Virus record (IMG/VR): IMGVR_UViG_3300020182_000084
Span: 1 to 37,264 of that record
DNA from: a virus
Length of the DNA: 37,264 nt
Direction: 5' to 3' (one strand)
Positions 15,901 to 22,805 of this stretch are shown in pieces. Each line of letters opens with the position of its first letter. Position 1 is the stretch's first letter. Below the pieces are notes generated by a model, which was given only the letters and a program-made list of their open reading frames with translations, did no database searches and had not been told where the DNA came from. Both the position numbers and the translations under genes were made by a program.

Positions 15901-17866
15901 TTACTGCTGATGTAGAGGCATCAATACTCTCTAAAAATGACTGTATATTATCACCATCTTCTGTAGTCTGACTAATAATGGATAATGTAGATGCGTTTTG
16001 TGTAGTGTTATTTAATCTTATATCTCCATTACCTGGATCAGCAGTACCTGTTGCTGTGTCAAATGTATAATTAAAAGTAGCACCACCAAAATTACCATCT
16101 TGTCCTGATGTACCACTTGACCCAGATGAACCTGAAGTTCCCGATGAACCTGAAGTACCACTTGAGCCTGAAGAACCACTTGAGCCTGAACTACCTGAAG
16201 TACCAGATGACCCTGATGAGCCACTTGTTCCTGATGAACCTGATGAGCCTGAAGTTCCTGATGTACCACTTGATCCTGTATTTCCTGAAGTTCCAGATGA
16301 ACCACTTGATCCTGAGTTTCCTGAAGAACCTGAAGAACCTGAAGTACCAGAGTTACCGCTTGTTCCTGATGAACCCGATGAGCCGGAGTTACCACTTGTT
16401 CCAGAGGAACCTGATGAACCATCTGAACCTGAAGTTCCTGAAGTACCAGATGACCCTGAAGAACCACTTGTGCCTGATGAGCCTGAAGAACCACTTGTTC
16501 CAGGATTACCTTGGACACCACTTGTTCCTGATGAACCACTTGAACCACTTGTTCCTGATGAACCTGAAGAACCGTTTGAACCTGAAGTTCCTGAAGTTCC
16601 TGAAGAACCGGTATTACCTGAAGTACCTGATGTACCGGATGAACCAGATGAACCTGAGTTACCACTTGTTCCTGAAGAACCAGATGAACCATCTGAACCT
16701 GAAGTTCCTGAAGTTCCGGATGAACCTGAACTACCTGATGTTCCTGAAGTTCCTGAAGAACCTGTATTACCTGAAGTTCCTGAAGAACCACTTGATCCTG
16801 ATGAACCTGATGTACCACTTGTTCCTGGGTTACCTTGGACACCACTTGTTCCTGATGAACCACTAGAACCACTTGTTCCTGAAGAACCTGAACTACCTGA
16901 TGTTCCTGAAGTTCCCGAAGAACCAGTATTACCTGAAGTTCCTGAAGATCCACTTGAGCCTGATGTACCTGATGAGCCCGAACTTCCTGAAGTACCTGAT
17001 GAGCCTGATGAACCTGAAGTGCCTGAAGAGCCTGAGCTACCGCTTGTACCTGATGAACCTGAGCTACCTTTATCACCTATAAGTTCAATAGCCATAAAGG
17101 TAGCATCGCTATTACCTACATTATTCCAACCACTTTTATCAATATGAGTGATATCTAATGTTCTCCAACCACCATTATCTGTTTGGGCAGTAACATATGC
17201 TGAATCATAATATATTTGATTTGATTCTAATCTAAATGTTATAACAGATTTATTATTATTTGTAGAATCTGTTAGAGTACCTAATATTGGGTCTATACCT
17301 AATCCATCTAAATCAGTCTCACTAATATAAACTTCAGTAGCTGCAGCCGGGTCAGCGGCGTTAAATCTAAATTTACCTGAGCCTGGGTCTGCTGATGTTG
17401 TAGATGTAGAGTATTCTATACGGAATCCATAAGTGGAAACACCTGAAGTACCAGATGTACCTGAACTACCTGATGAACCACTTGTTCCTGAAGAACCAGA
17501 TGAACCATCTGAACCTGAAGTTCCTGATGTACCCGAAGAACCTGAAGAACCTGATGTGCCTGAAGAACCAGATGAACCATCTGAACCTGAAGTACCTGAT
17601 GTACCGGATGAACCAGATGAACCACTTGTTCCTGAAGAACCACTAGAACCACTTGAACCTGATGAGCCACTTGAACCTGAACTACCATTTGAACCAGAAG
17701 TACCAGAAGTACCACTAGATGCAGCATTTTCTCTGGTACCTACAGTACCATCACTATTTATTACAAGCGTTGTGTTTTCAGATCCTTGAGTTGAAAGACC
17801 TGTTAATTTAATTTCATTTAACTCAGCATTACTACCACTAAGTATTACTTTTTTCCAATTTGGCAT
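12956..17866 (-). CDS. Giant collagen-like fibre with C-terminal S74 chaperone domain
   Basis: A 1636-aa virion fibre. Residues 1-50 form an N-terminal module (PNWKKVILSGSNAEL) shared with the 409-aa protein. Four blocks of Gly-x-x triplets (GSSGTS-type, at about 51-142, 266-588, 717-838 and 960-1210) alternate with globular modules. Two of these (about 145-265 and 590-716) are related, and two carry NLGNNRVTTSTGTQG (about 841 and 1213). About 1340-1510 is a YadA-head-like beta-helical repeat (GG-x-x-N-x-I units) with roughly 15 Cys. The end is a peptidase S74 intramolecular chaperone, with SDKRLK containing the expected Ser1533/Lys1538 pair for self-cleavage. By position next to gp13-gp15 genes it could be a neck/whisker, head or tail fibre. 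The repeat blocks contain almost no Lys and very little Pro but dense Ser/Thr. Confidence 0.9.
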   Translation of the reverse strand: MPNWKKVILSGSNAELNEIKLTGLSTQGSENTTLVINSDGTVGTRENAASSGTSGTSGSNGSSGSSGSSGSSGSSGSSGTSGSSGSSGTSGTSGSDGSSGSSGTSGSSGSSGTSGTSGSDGSSGSSGTSGSSGSSGTSGTSGVSTYGFRIEYSTSTTSADPGSGKFRFNAADPAAATEVYISETDLDGLGIDPILGTLTDSTNNNKSVITFRLESNQIYYDSAYVTAQTDNGGWRTLDITHIDKSGWNNVGNSDATFMAIELIGDKGSSGSSGTSGSSGSSGTSGSSGSSGTSGSSGSSGTSGSSGSSGTSGNTGSSGTSGTSGSSGSSGTSGSSGSSGTSGVQGNPGTSGTSGSSGSSGSSGTSGNTGSSGTSGTSGSSGSSGTSGTSGSDGSSGSSGTSGNSGSSGSSGTSGTSGNTGSSGTSGTSGSNGSSGSSGTSGSSGSSGTSGVQGNPGTSGSSGSSGTSGSSGSSGTSGTSGSDGSSGSSGTSGNSGSSGSSGTSGNSGTSGSSGSSGNSGSSGSSGTSGNTGSSGTSGTSGSSGSSGTSGSSGSSGTSGSSGSSGSSGSSGTSGSSGTSGSSGSSGTSGQDGNFGGATFNYTFDTATGTADPGNGDIRLNNTTQNASTLSIISQTTEDGDNIQSFLESIDASTSAVKGHMRIADKFAPENFILFSISNLTDLGVYWTINISEQASSAASPFTNNEDVIVSFALVGDRGDDGTSGTSGSSGTSGSSGSSGNSGTSGSSGSSGSSGTSGSSGNSGSSGSSGTSGSSGSSGTSGSSGNSGSSGSSGTSGSSGSSGSSGSSGSSGSSGSSGTSGSSGSSGSSGSSGTSGSSGTSGTATITNLGNNRVTTSTGTQGALNAEANFTFDGTKLTVSGSGSTILDVQGSQGQLFSVTDDLTGIVFAASDISGVPILSVSGSGLTMIDGTLNAPNLPNITTSNDVLVVDSSGNVGYETNAASSGTSGSSGSSGSSGSSGSSGSSGTSGSSGSSGSSGSSGTSGSSGSSGTSGSSGNSGSSGSSGTSGSSGSSGTSGSSGNSGTSGSSGSSGSSGSSGSSGTSGGTGTPGTSGSSGSSGTSGSSGSSGTSGNSGTSGSSGSSGNSGSSGSSGSSGTSGSSGSSGTSGNSGTSGSSGSSGTSGSSGSSGTSGNSGTSGSSGSSGNSGSSGSSGTSGNSGTSGSSGSSGNSGSSGSSGTSGNSGSSGSSGTSGTATITNLGNNRVTTSTGTQGQLNAEGSLTFDGNILHNDSQNIAINEGQKFILDYDGDSFGNISYDLNNLAGYGAQNVYATPGECHVFTEGDGDALAQIRAMQITIGSSQTNSATRFSIAGGLKNTGSSSTESFIGGGCRNYISSGKTSVIAGGSVNCIVNNNTACSGNFIGAGGANKINTCVGNSAIVAGCNNCICQTGTNCSFIGAGDFNVICVSSPKSSIVGGTTNKIYNSNTSAILGGRLNCICNGANCSAILGGYSNYINGHDYSFLAGYNLSSNQNCTFYTQCSHVRNHLNVGGTGNACNTTTGRIDATNDIVAYATSDKRLKCNIKPIENSLCKVIGVSGNTFDWKELTKEETKTIHGNTGKDVGVIAQEIEAILPEAVTTRDSGYKAVNYEKIVPLLIEAIKDLTVKVEELELKISRDI
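12990..13290 (-). other. S74 intramolecular chaperone domain of the giant fibre
   Basis: Codes for about residues 1526-1626. The sequence SDKRLK, then DVGVIAQEIEAILPEAV and YEKIVPLLIEAIKDL, is the standard endosialidase-type chaperone signature. The Ser-Lys spacing of five residues matches the known self-cleavage dyad. The domain trimerises the fibre and is then normally released, cutting just before Ser1533 (family knowledge). Confidence 0.88.
14309..14626 (-). repeat. Four identical 66-bp repeat copies inside the giant fibre gene
   Basis: A 66-bp block beginning ACCACTTGATCCTGAACTAC (plus strand) occurs without mismatch at 14309-14374, 14381-14446, 14453-14518 and 14561-14626. Spacing is 72, 72 and 108 bp, all multiples of 9 and 36. 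It encodes GSSGTSGNSGTSGSSG-type triplets. Identity at DNA level, including synonymous positions, points to recent duplication or gene conversion rather than selection on protein alone. Confidence 0.85.
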
Positions 17867-17891
17867 ATCATTCTTATTAGGTTGGTTACTG

Positions 17892-17918
17892 ACTGTTCAG
17901 TCCACTTCCCTTGCGGGC
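17892..17918 (-). promoter_or_regulatory. GC-rich palindromic leader of the giant fibre gene
   Basis: The 89-bp leader contains a near-perfect 12-bp palindrome, GACTGTTCAGTC (17892-17903). On the sense strand it also contains CCCGCAAGGG (17918-17909), a small stem with a GCAA tetraloop. Both stand out in otherwise very AT-rich spacers. They may be an mRNA structure or protein-binding site. Confidence 0.35.
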
Positions 17919-17925
17919 CGTAATA

Positions 17926-17941
17926 TAGTTATAAATATGGT
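17926..17941 (-). promoter_or_regulatory. Candidate late motif upstream of the giant fibre
   Basis: The sense strand reads ACCATATTTATAACTATA, about 60-75 bp before the ATG at 17866. The core ATATTTATAAC matches the other copies; the A-run after it is interrupted. Confidence 0.4.
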
Positions 17942-17955
17942 TTTAATATTCCCTA

Positions 17956-18141
17956 TTAACTAGGAGGGGGAGGTATTTTTTCTTCTTCTAATTGTTGTTC
18001 AATACTTTCAATTTTTTGATTTAATTTTACTTGTATTGTACCTATAAAGATAGCATCGATACCTGTAATTGGAATGTAATCAGTTGATTTTCTAAGAGCA
18101 CGTAATTCTCTTAGAGATAAACCTGTTAGATTGTAAGACAT
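17956..18141 (-). CDS. Small hypothetical protein (61 aa)
   Basis: MSYNLTGLSLRELRALRKST opens a 61-aa, mostly helical protein. It has a middle hydrophobic stretch (IPITGIDAIFIGTIQVKL), then a charged helix (QKIESIEQQLEEEK) and a PPPP tail. Short proteins beginning with this NLTGLSLRELR-type phrase occur beside collagen-like fibre genes in marine phage contigs as far as I recall, but no function is known to me. It starts 2 bp after the 76-aa gene ends, so the two are probably co-transcribed and precede the giant fibre. A fibre assembly or trimerisation helper is a guess. Confidence 0.65.
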   Translation of the reverse strand: MSYNLTGLSLRELRALRKSTDYIPITGIDAIFIGTIQVKLNQKIESIEQQLEEEKIPPPPS

Positions 18142-18143
18142 AA

Positions 18144-18374
18144 CTATATATTTTTATATTTTTCTTGAATTTTTAAAGTTAAATTATAAAGTATCTCTAC
18201 ATATTCTCCTTTAAATAACCCATTTTTAATAGTAAGTAATATTAATTCAATTTCTTTTTCTGTTAATTCTATATTGTGAGTTAAAGGAGTACCCACTTTT
18301 TCAGTAGGTACTCCTTTTATTTCAACTTTATTAGATTTAAATCCCATAAACCTTTTTATTTTTTTTAAAAACAA
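18144..18374 (-). CDS. Small hypothetical protein (76 aa)
   Basis: A basic N-terminus (MFLKKIKRFMGFKSNKVEIK) leads into a helical C-terminal half, with IELTEKEIELILLTIKNGLF followed by KGEYVEILYNLTLKIQEKY. The second half resembles small conserved proteins of marine T4-like phages with the pattern E-I-x-x-I-L-x-x-I-K-x-x-x-F-x-G-E-x-x-E-x-x-Y-N-x-x-x-K-x-Q; their role is unknown. The gene lies 10 bp downstream of the 409-aa fibre gene and 2 bp before the 61-aa gene, within the fibre block. The A/T-rich leader (TTTTTAAAAAAAATAAAAAG) has only a weak purine run. Confidence 0.66.
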   Translation of the reverse strand: MFLKKIKRFMGFKSNKVEIKGVPTEKVGTPLTHNIELTEKEIELILLTIKNGLFKGEYVEILYNLTLKIQEKYKNI

Positions 18375-18384
18375 TTTTTATATA

Positions 18385-19614
18385 TTAAGAATAGATATAA
18401 ATATCTTGTGATGAAGATACAAATATATTTCCTTTAGCCGTATATCTTGATACTACAGTTGATGTAGTATCATTAGCATCGGCACCTATTACAACAGTTG
18501 ACATAAAAGCATCTGGAGTAAATCCTGAACCACTTGCATGGAATGAACTTGTTACACCCCATCTTAATGATGATAATCCATCATAAGCAAAGGCATCACC
18601 ATAATCCTGATCTGTTTGTTGTATTACAATACCACCATCTCCAGCAGAAGTAGAACCAGAAGCTAATAATATAAATCTATCTTTTATTAGTAAATTTTCT
18701 GAATTTTGGAATGATGCTGTACCTTGTACTGTTAAATCATGGCTAATTACAACATCACCGGTTACTGTTAATAAACCACCTACTGTAGAACCACCATTAC
18801 TTATAAAAGTTAAATTAGATTCTGCTTCAGCACTTGATCCATCAATATCAGTTAATACTCTATTATTACCAGAATTATTAACATTAATTACACCACTTGT
18901 TCCTGAAGAGCCACTTGAACCATCTGAACCTGAAGAACCTGATGTACCACTTGAACCTGAAGAGCCTGATGTACCTGAGGAACCGGACGAACCATCTGAA
19001 CCTGAAGTTCCTGATGTTCCACTTGAACCAGAAGAACCAGAAGAACCATCTGAACCTGAAGTACCTGAAGAACCACTTGAACCATCTGAACCTGAAGTTC
19101 CTGATGTTCCGCTTGATCCTGAACTTCCAACAGCACCATCTGCACCACTTGTTCCTGAAGTACCTGAAGAACCACTTGAGCCTGATTCACCAGAAGTTCC
19201 TGATGAGCCACTTGATCCACCAGCACCGTCAGCACCACTTGTACCTGATGTACCTGAAGAACCTGAAGAACCTCCTGCACCATCTGCACCACTTGTTCCT
19301 GATGTACCTGAAGAACCTGAAGAACCGTCAGAACCACTTGTTCCTGAAGAACCTGAAGAACCTCCTGCACCATCTGCACCACTTGTTCCACTTGAGCCAC
19401 TTGAGCCACTAGTTCCACTTGAACCTGAGGAACCATCTGAACCTGAAGTACCACTTGAGCCTGAACTTGATGCATTTTCTCGTGTCCCAACTACCCCTGC
19501 AGGGCTGATTACCAATACTGTCTCTTCACTTCCTTGTACCGATAAATCTGATAAGGACAACTGCGCTAGTTCTGCGTTCGAGCCACTAACAATTACTTTT
19601 TTCCAATCTGCCAT
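18385..19614 (-). CDS. Collagen-like fibre protein (409 aa)
   Basis: Structural fibre protein. Residues 1-50 (ADWKKVIVSGSNAEL, then VVGTRENASSSG) are a close match to the N-terminus of the 1636-aa fibre and probably a shared anchor. About 50-245 are Gly-x-x triplets (GSSGTS, plus GADGAGG units). These are followed by NNSGNNRVLTDIDGSSAEAE, the same NNRV module type as in the other fibres, and a beta-rich C-terminus with HDLTVQGTASFQNSENLL and a final IFVSSSQDIYIYS. It has no S74 domain. It may form a heteromeric fibre with the giant protein or a shorter alternative. A variant late motif lies upstream. Confidence 0.87.
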   Translation of the reverse strand: MADWKKVIVSGSNAELAQLSLSDLSVQGSEETVLVISPAGVVGTRENASSSGSSGTSGSDGSSGSSGTSGSSGSSGTSGADGAGGSSGSSGTSGSDGSSGSSGTSGTSGADGAGGSSGSSGTSGTSGADGAGGSSGSSGTSGESGSSGSSGTSGTSGADGAVGSSGSSGTSGTSGSDGSSGSSGTSGSDGSSGSSGSSGTSGTSGSDGSSGSSGTSGSSGSSGTSGSSGSDGSSGSSGTSGVINVNNSGNNRVLTDIDGSSAEAESNLTFISNGGSTVGGLLTVTGDVVISHDLTVQGTASFQNSENLLIKDRFILLASGSTSAGDGGIVIQQTDQDYGDAFAYDGLSSLRWGVTSSFHASGSGFTPDAFMSTVVIGADANDTTSTVVSRYTAKGNIFVSSSQDIYIYS

Positions 19615-19629
19615 TTTATATTAATTAAA

Positions 19630-19645
19630 TTTTATTATACATATT
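19630..19645 (-). promoter_or_regulatory. Variant late motif upstream of the 409-aa fibre
   Basis: The sense strand reads TAATATGTATAATAAAA, the recurrent motif with T changed to G in the middle (TATACATA on the plus strand). It is 15-30 bp before the ATG at 19614. Confidence 0.38.
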
Positions 19646-19661
19646 AAACTTTATTCTTAAG

Positions 19662-20039
19662 TTAATAACCTAAAAAGAATTCATTAGAAGAAAAAACAAT
19701 TCCTCCTTCTACTGCTGTGGGTAATGAACTAAATTCTAATAATTGTAATACCCCACTATTTTTTATTTTTATACCTTGATTACTAGAGTTTTTAATTAAT
19801 AGTAAATCATTTGAAGTATTATCATTTATTTCAAATCTAGCACCATTTGAAGGACCACCTATTCCTAAGTTTACCCCATCAAATTGAAGGTTGGCGTTAC
19901 CATCTATTTCTTGGTTACCCGTAGCAGTTAGAACATAATTATCAATATTATTATTAATGGTTATACCACTACCTCCAGTATTTTGGGTATTATATGCTCC
20001 TACTTTTAAGGAATCGACAAATCTTATATTATTAGCCAT
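19662..20039 (-). CDS. Small beta-rich fibre-like structural protein
   Basis: A 125-aa protein starting MANNIRFVDSLKVGAYNTQN and ending GGIVFSSNEFFLGY. The segment NNIDNYVLTATGNQEIDGNANLQFDGVNLGIGG (about 29-62) corresponds to the NNRV-T-TGTQG-x-LNAE-x-x-x-FDG module found in both collagen-like fibres. It probably belongs to the same virion appendage, perhaps as a cap or adaptor lacking the triplet repeats. It begins 4 bp after the gp15-like gene ends, so it is translated from the neck/tail-completion transcript. No catalytic motif is seen. Confidence 0.72.
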   Translation of the reverse strand: MANNIRFVDSLKVGAYNTQNTGGSGITINNNIDNYVLTATGNQEIDGNANLQFDGVNLGIGGPSNGARFEINDNTSNDLLLIKNSSNQGIKIKNSGVLQLLEFSSLPTAVEGGIVFSSNEFFLGY

Positions 20040-20043
20040 TAAT

Positions 20044-21027
20044 CTATTGTTTTAATTCTTTACCACTCTTCACATCATAAATACCAGTAAGTCCTCCTTC
20101 ATTTTCACTACTTTTTCTAGTTCTACCATCTCTTGTTTTAGTTACACCTTCTTTAAATATTTCAGAATTAGAAGTTGTTTCCATTGAAATAATAAATTTA
20201 GATTTAGAATTGTATTTAGAAATAGAATTCATATCTTTTTGTACTGTATCAGGAATAATGTATCCTCTTAATCTTATATTAAATGTACCTTTTACTAATC
20301 TATCTTTTCCATTAGTTAAAGAAGTTTCAGTAGTAAAGGAATCAATAAAAGATCTAAATTTAAACCTTTCTGGATTACCCCAATAAGCATCAGAAGCATA
20401 TTCACATGCTTCAATGATTTTATTTAATTGTTCCATATAGTAAGTTTGGATTAAACAACTATATTCTATATTAACAAAGTCCGGGACAGCTACAGCATAA
20501 AATTGTTTTGCTGGGATTGCGTTATTAATAGCATCAAAATTATTGTAAAAGGTTTTAGGATTATAAGCACGTTGAAAACTACCATATAAATTAGGACTAT
20601 TAGCATCCAGTTTATTATATACTGTTCTATCTTTAGTGATTGAATTTCTTTTAAGTACTATAATGGGTAACATAATAGCACCATTTTTATCCCTATAATA
20701 ATTATCTTTTTGGAATGATTTCCACCTTTCAGGAGAACCATAAATAATAGGTACTTCTCTTCTTTCACCATTTTGATAAACAAAAGGTTTTATCACATTT
20801 TGAAAATAATAAAATACAGCTTCATCTAAATCCTTTATTCCAATTGAAAAGGGTTTAGTTGTATCTCCTGTCCAAGATAGTTTTTCTGATCTATTAAAGG
20901 GAATACCTGTTTCACTTTCATTAGATGCAAGTGGGATATTGGGATTACCATATCTAGCTGAAGAAGGTCTTTGTTGATCTATGCTTAACTCTTTTTGAGT
21001 TTTTGGTATTGGTTTTCTTATAGCCAT
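20044..21027 (-). CDS. gp15: gp15-like tail terminator/completion protein
   Basis: A 327-aa protein that would cap the tail tube and sheath at the head-proximal end. IKDLDEAVFYYFQNVIKPFV and EVPIIYGSPERWKSFQK (about 92-108) fit the gp15/gp3-type tail terminators of T4-like phages (FYY near the N-terminus, then VPIIYG-x-x-RW). MLPIIVLKRNSI and a later KGTFNIRLRGYIIPD beta segment also fit. Its place right after the gp13- and gp14-like genes is the T4 order 13-14-15. Its ATG overlaps the stop of the gp14-like gene by one base. T4 gp15 is 272 aa; the extra length is a charged N-terminus and tail. Confidence 0.8.
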   Translation of the reverse strand: MAIRKPIPKTQKELSIDQQRPSSARYGNPNIPLASNESETGIPFNRSEKLSWTGDTTKPFSIGIKDLDEAVFYYFQNVIKPFVYQNGERREVPIIYGSPERWKSFQKDNYYRDKNGAIMLPIIVLKRNSITKDRTVYNKLDANSPNLYGSFQRAYNPKTFYNNFDAINNAIPAKQFYAVAVPDFVNIEYSCLIQTYYMEQLNKIIEACEYASDAYWGNPERFKFRSFIDSFTTETSLTNGKDRLVKGTFNIRLRGYIIPDTVQKDMNSISKYNSKSKFIISMETTSNSEIFKEGVTKTRDGRTRKSSENEGGLTGIYDVKSGKELKQ

Positions 21028-21557
21028 TAAAATCTTTCTTTATATGGTGAAATAGCAACTTTATCTGCTGGTATATAATATGTTGATACTAATACTGATA
21101 CACTTTCTCCAAATTTATCTAAACCTGGATTTAATGGGTTTGGTTCCCCATCTGAATCATTATTTGGGTATGCAGGGTTTTTTCCACCCCAATATTGGTT
21201 TCCTACTGTGCCTTGTACCCCGTAATATCCTTCTTGGTATAAGATAATATCACCTACTTCAGGTACAACATTAGCTACTTTTAAATCATCTCTAAGGAAA
21301 TAAAAATCAATAGCTTGATTAAATTGTATTCCTTCTTCATCTTCTCCATATTGTTGATCTGATCTATTTATTAAAACATTAAATAAAAAAGGACCATTAT
21401 AAAACTTTTCACCAGCAGCTTCACCATATATATTAACTTTAGTTTCTTCTAGTTTAAATTGATATATAGCACATTGTTGGGTAATAATATTACCCATTAA
21501 CTCTCTATTTAAATGTCTCAGAAGAGATACATCTCTGAGTCCTGTATACATTGCCAT
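21027..21557 (-). CDS. gp14: gp14-like neck protein
   Basis: A 176-aa protein with the phrases expected of T4-like gp14 neck proteins: an early VNIYGEAAGEKFYNG, NVLINRSDQQYGEDEEG, the VPEVGDIILYQEGYYGV segment (about 100-116) and a C-terminal VLVSTYYIPADKVAI. gp14 with gp13 forms the collar that closes the portal after packaging (family knowledge). It is shorter than T4 gp14 (256 aa), so the assignment rests on motif order and on position: it is 3 bp after the gp13-like gene and overlaps the gp15-like gene by 1 bp. A weak AGGAT purine run precedes the ATG, one of few in this window. Confidence 0.78.
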   Translation of the reverse strand: MAMYTGLRDVSLLRHLNRELMGNIITQQCAIYQFKLEETKVNIYGEAAGEKFYNGPFLFNVLINRSDQQYGEDEEGIQFNQAIDFYFLRDDLKVANVVPEVGDIILYQEGYYGVQGTVGNQYWGGKNPAYPNNDSDGEPNPLNPGLDKFGESVSVLVSTYYIPADKVAISPYKERF

Positions 21558-21560
21558 ATG

Positions 21561-22751
21561 CTATCCTATATAAATAAAATTTGGAACACCTTCTAATTCT
21601 CTATCTCTACTTTCTTTTTCATTTGCTCTTCTTTCTAATAAAGAGGCTCGTGAAGTTTCATCAAAATATGCTCTTAATCTTTCTAATAATGCTGTTTTTT
21701 CAGCAGTTGCTGCAGCTAATAAATCAGCTTGATTTAAAGTCATATTAGCATTAGGTATAGGGATTGTAGAATATTTTCCTCTTACATACCCTAAAATTTC
21801 TTTTACTAATGCTAAAGTATACTCAAAAATCCATTGTCTACCAATTGAATTAATTAAGGTATAATCAGGATTAGTATAGGGCATATTAGAGGCATTTGTT
21901 ACCTGCCCACATGCTGGGTCTACACTTCCGCTAGTTCTATCATTTACTTTAATATATTCAAACCACATATTTCCTACACATGAACCACTAATCATTTCAT
22001 CATCATTAGTATGAGTAAAGGGTCCAGGGATTGGAAATACTCTTAAAATATTATTGTGCATTTCAAAGCTATAATTAGATCTTCTGACCATATCATTCAT
22101 TTCAATAGCTTGAATAACTTGCATATCATAATTAAGGGGCATCATTAAATAACCCATTCCACCTCCAAAACCACCAAGTCCAGTTACTCCAGCAGCTGCT
22201 GCTCCTCCAAATCCAAAACCATCAAAAGGTGCTAGATATCTAGCTGATGCAGGGGTTGGTTCTTGATAAAATACTCTTTTTATTTCTATACTACCTGTTA
22301 TATTTTTTTCTTTTGCCCATGCTTTTAAATCATAATCTTGAACACTGGATGTTAAGGGTATACTACCTTTATACCAAGGCACATTACCACCAGTACCTGC
22401 TTCTGCTCCATACTGCTCTGACATTCTAATTACTGCTCCTAAATTAGGAGTAATAATACTTTCATTTAAAAATATAAAATCATCTATAGCAAACCCTTCT
22501 AAAGTTAACATATTATCCCTAACAAGGTAAGCATATAATTCATTTCCATATACGGTAATTGCTTCTTCAAATGCTGTAAAGAAGGAACTAGATTGTAATT
22601 CTATATCAACTAAAGGATAACCTAATCTGGTAGCACAAAATTCTGCTACTTTTACACAATCAGTTTGAAAATCTATACTATTATTGTAAAAGCCAAAAGG
22701 TACTGAATTTGGGTTCCAAATTGGGTCACCATTATATATAGGTACATTCAT
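21561..22751 (-). CDS. gp13: gp13-like neck protein
   Basis: A 396-aa head-completion/neck protein. The N-terminal part, with FCATRLGYPLVDIELQSSSF then AFEEAITVYGNELY (about 37-73), is the signature of gp13 in cyanophages and other T4-like phages. Residues ~190-205 form a Gly-rich loop (FGFGGAAAAGVTGLGG) that is unusual and may be an insertion. The C-terminal ALVKEILGYVRGKYSTIPIP and ERLRAYFDETSR also fit. It starts the three-gene gp13-gp14-gp15 unit and is preceded by a late motif and a strong terminator hairpin, so this unit should have its own promoter. T4 gp13 is 309 aa. Confidence 0.85.
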   Translation of the reverse strand: MNVPIYNGDPIWNPNSVPFGFYNNSIDFQTDCVKVAEFCATRLGYPLVDIELQSSSFFTAFEEAITVYGNELYAYLVRDNMLTLEGFAIDDFIFLNESIITPNLGAVIRMSEQYGAEAGTGGNVPWYKGSIPLTSSVQDYDLKAWAKEKNITGSIEIKRVFYQEPTPASARYLAPFDGFGFGGAAAAGVTGLGGFGGGMGYLMMPLNYDMQVIQAIEMNDMVRRSNYSFEMHNNILRVFPIPGPFTHTNDDEMISGSCVGNMWFEYIKVNDRTSGSVDPACGQVTNASNMPYTNPDYTLINSIGRQWIFEYTLALVKEILGYVRGKYSTIPIPNANMTLNQADLLAAATAEKTALLERLRAYFDETSRASLLERRANEKESRDRELEGVPNFIYIG

Positions 22752-22762
22752 AATCTAATTAG

Positions 22763-22778
22763 TTTTATTATAAATATG
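22763..22778 (-). promoter_or_regulatory. Candidate late-promoter motif upstream of gp13
   Basis: The sense strand reads TCATATTTATAATAAAAC, starting right after a terminator T-tract and ending about 12 bp before the gp13 ATG. The terminator-motif-gene arrangement is good positional support for a promoter. Confidence 0.55.
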
Positions 22779-22805
22779 AAAAAAGAGGACTCAAATTGAG
22801 TCCTC
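22779..22805 (-). terminator. Rho-independent-type terminator after the 78-aa gene
   Basis: On the minus strand GAGGACTCAA and TTGAGTCCTC form a perfect inverted repeat of 10 bp (22805-22785), with a tiny loop, followed by TTTTTT (22784-22779). It separates the 78-aa gene from the gp13 unit. Confidence 0.85.

Noticed and set aside
14085-17789. Long plus-strand open frames rich in Pro-Glu-Leu-Val (for example 14085-15191, 15318-15896, 16470-17147, 17433-17789) and minus-strand frames rich in Gln-Val-His
   Set aside because: They are antisense or shifted readings of the Gly-Ser/Thr triplet repeats. The in-frame minus-strand protein has conserved N- and C-terminal domains; the others have none.
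12956-19614. Regular short repeats that could suggest a CRISPR array
   Set aside because: The repeats are in-frame 9-bp units coding Gly-x-x, without unique spacers of constant size or adjacent cas genes.
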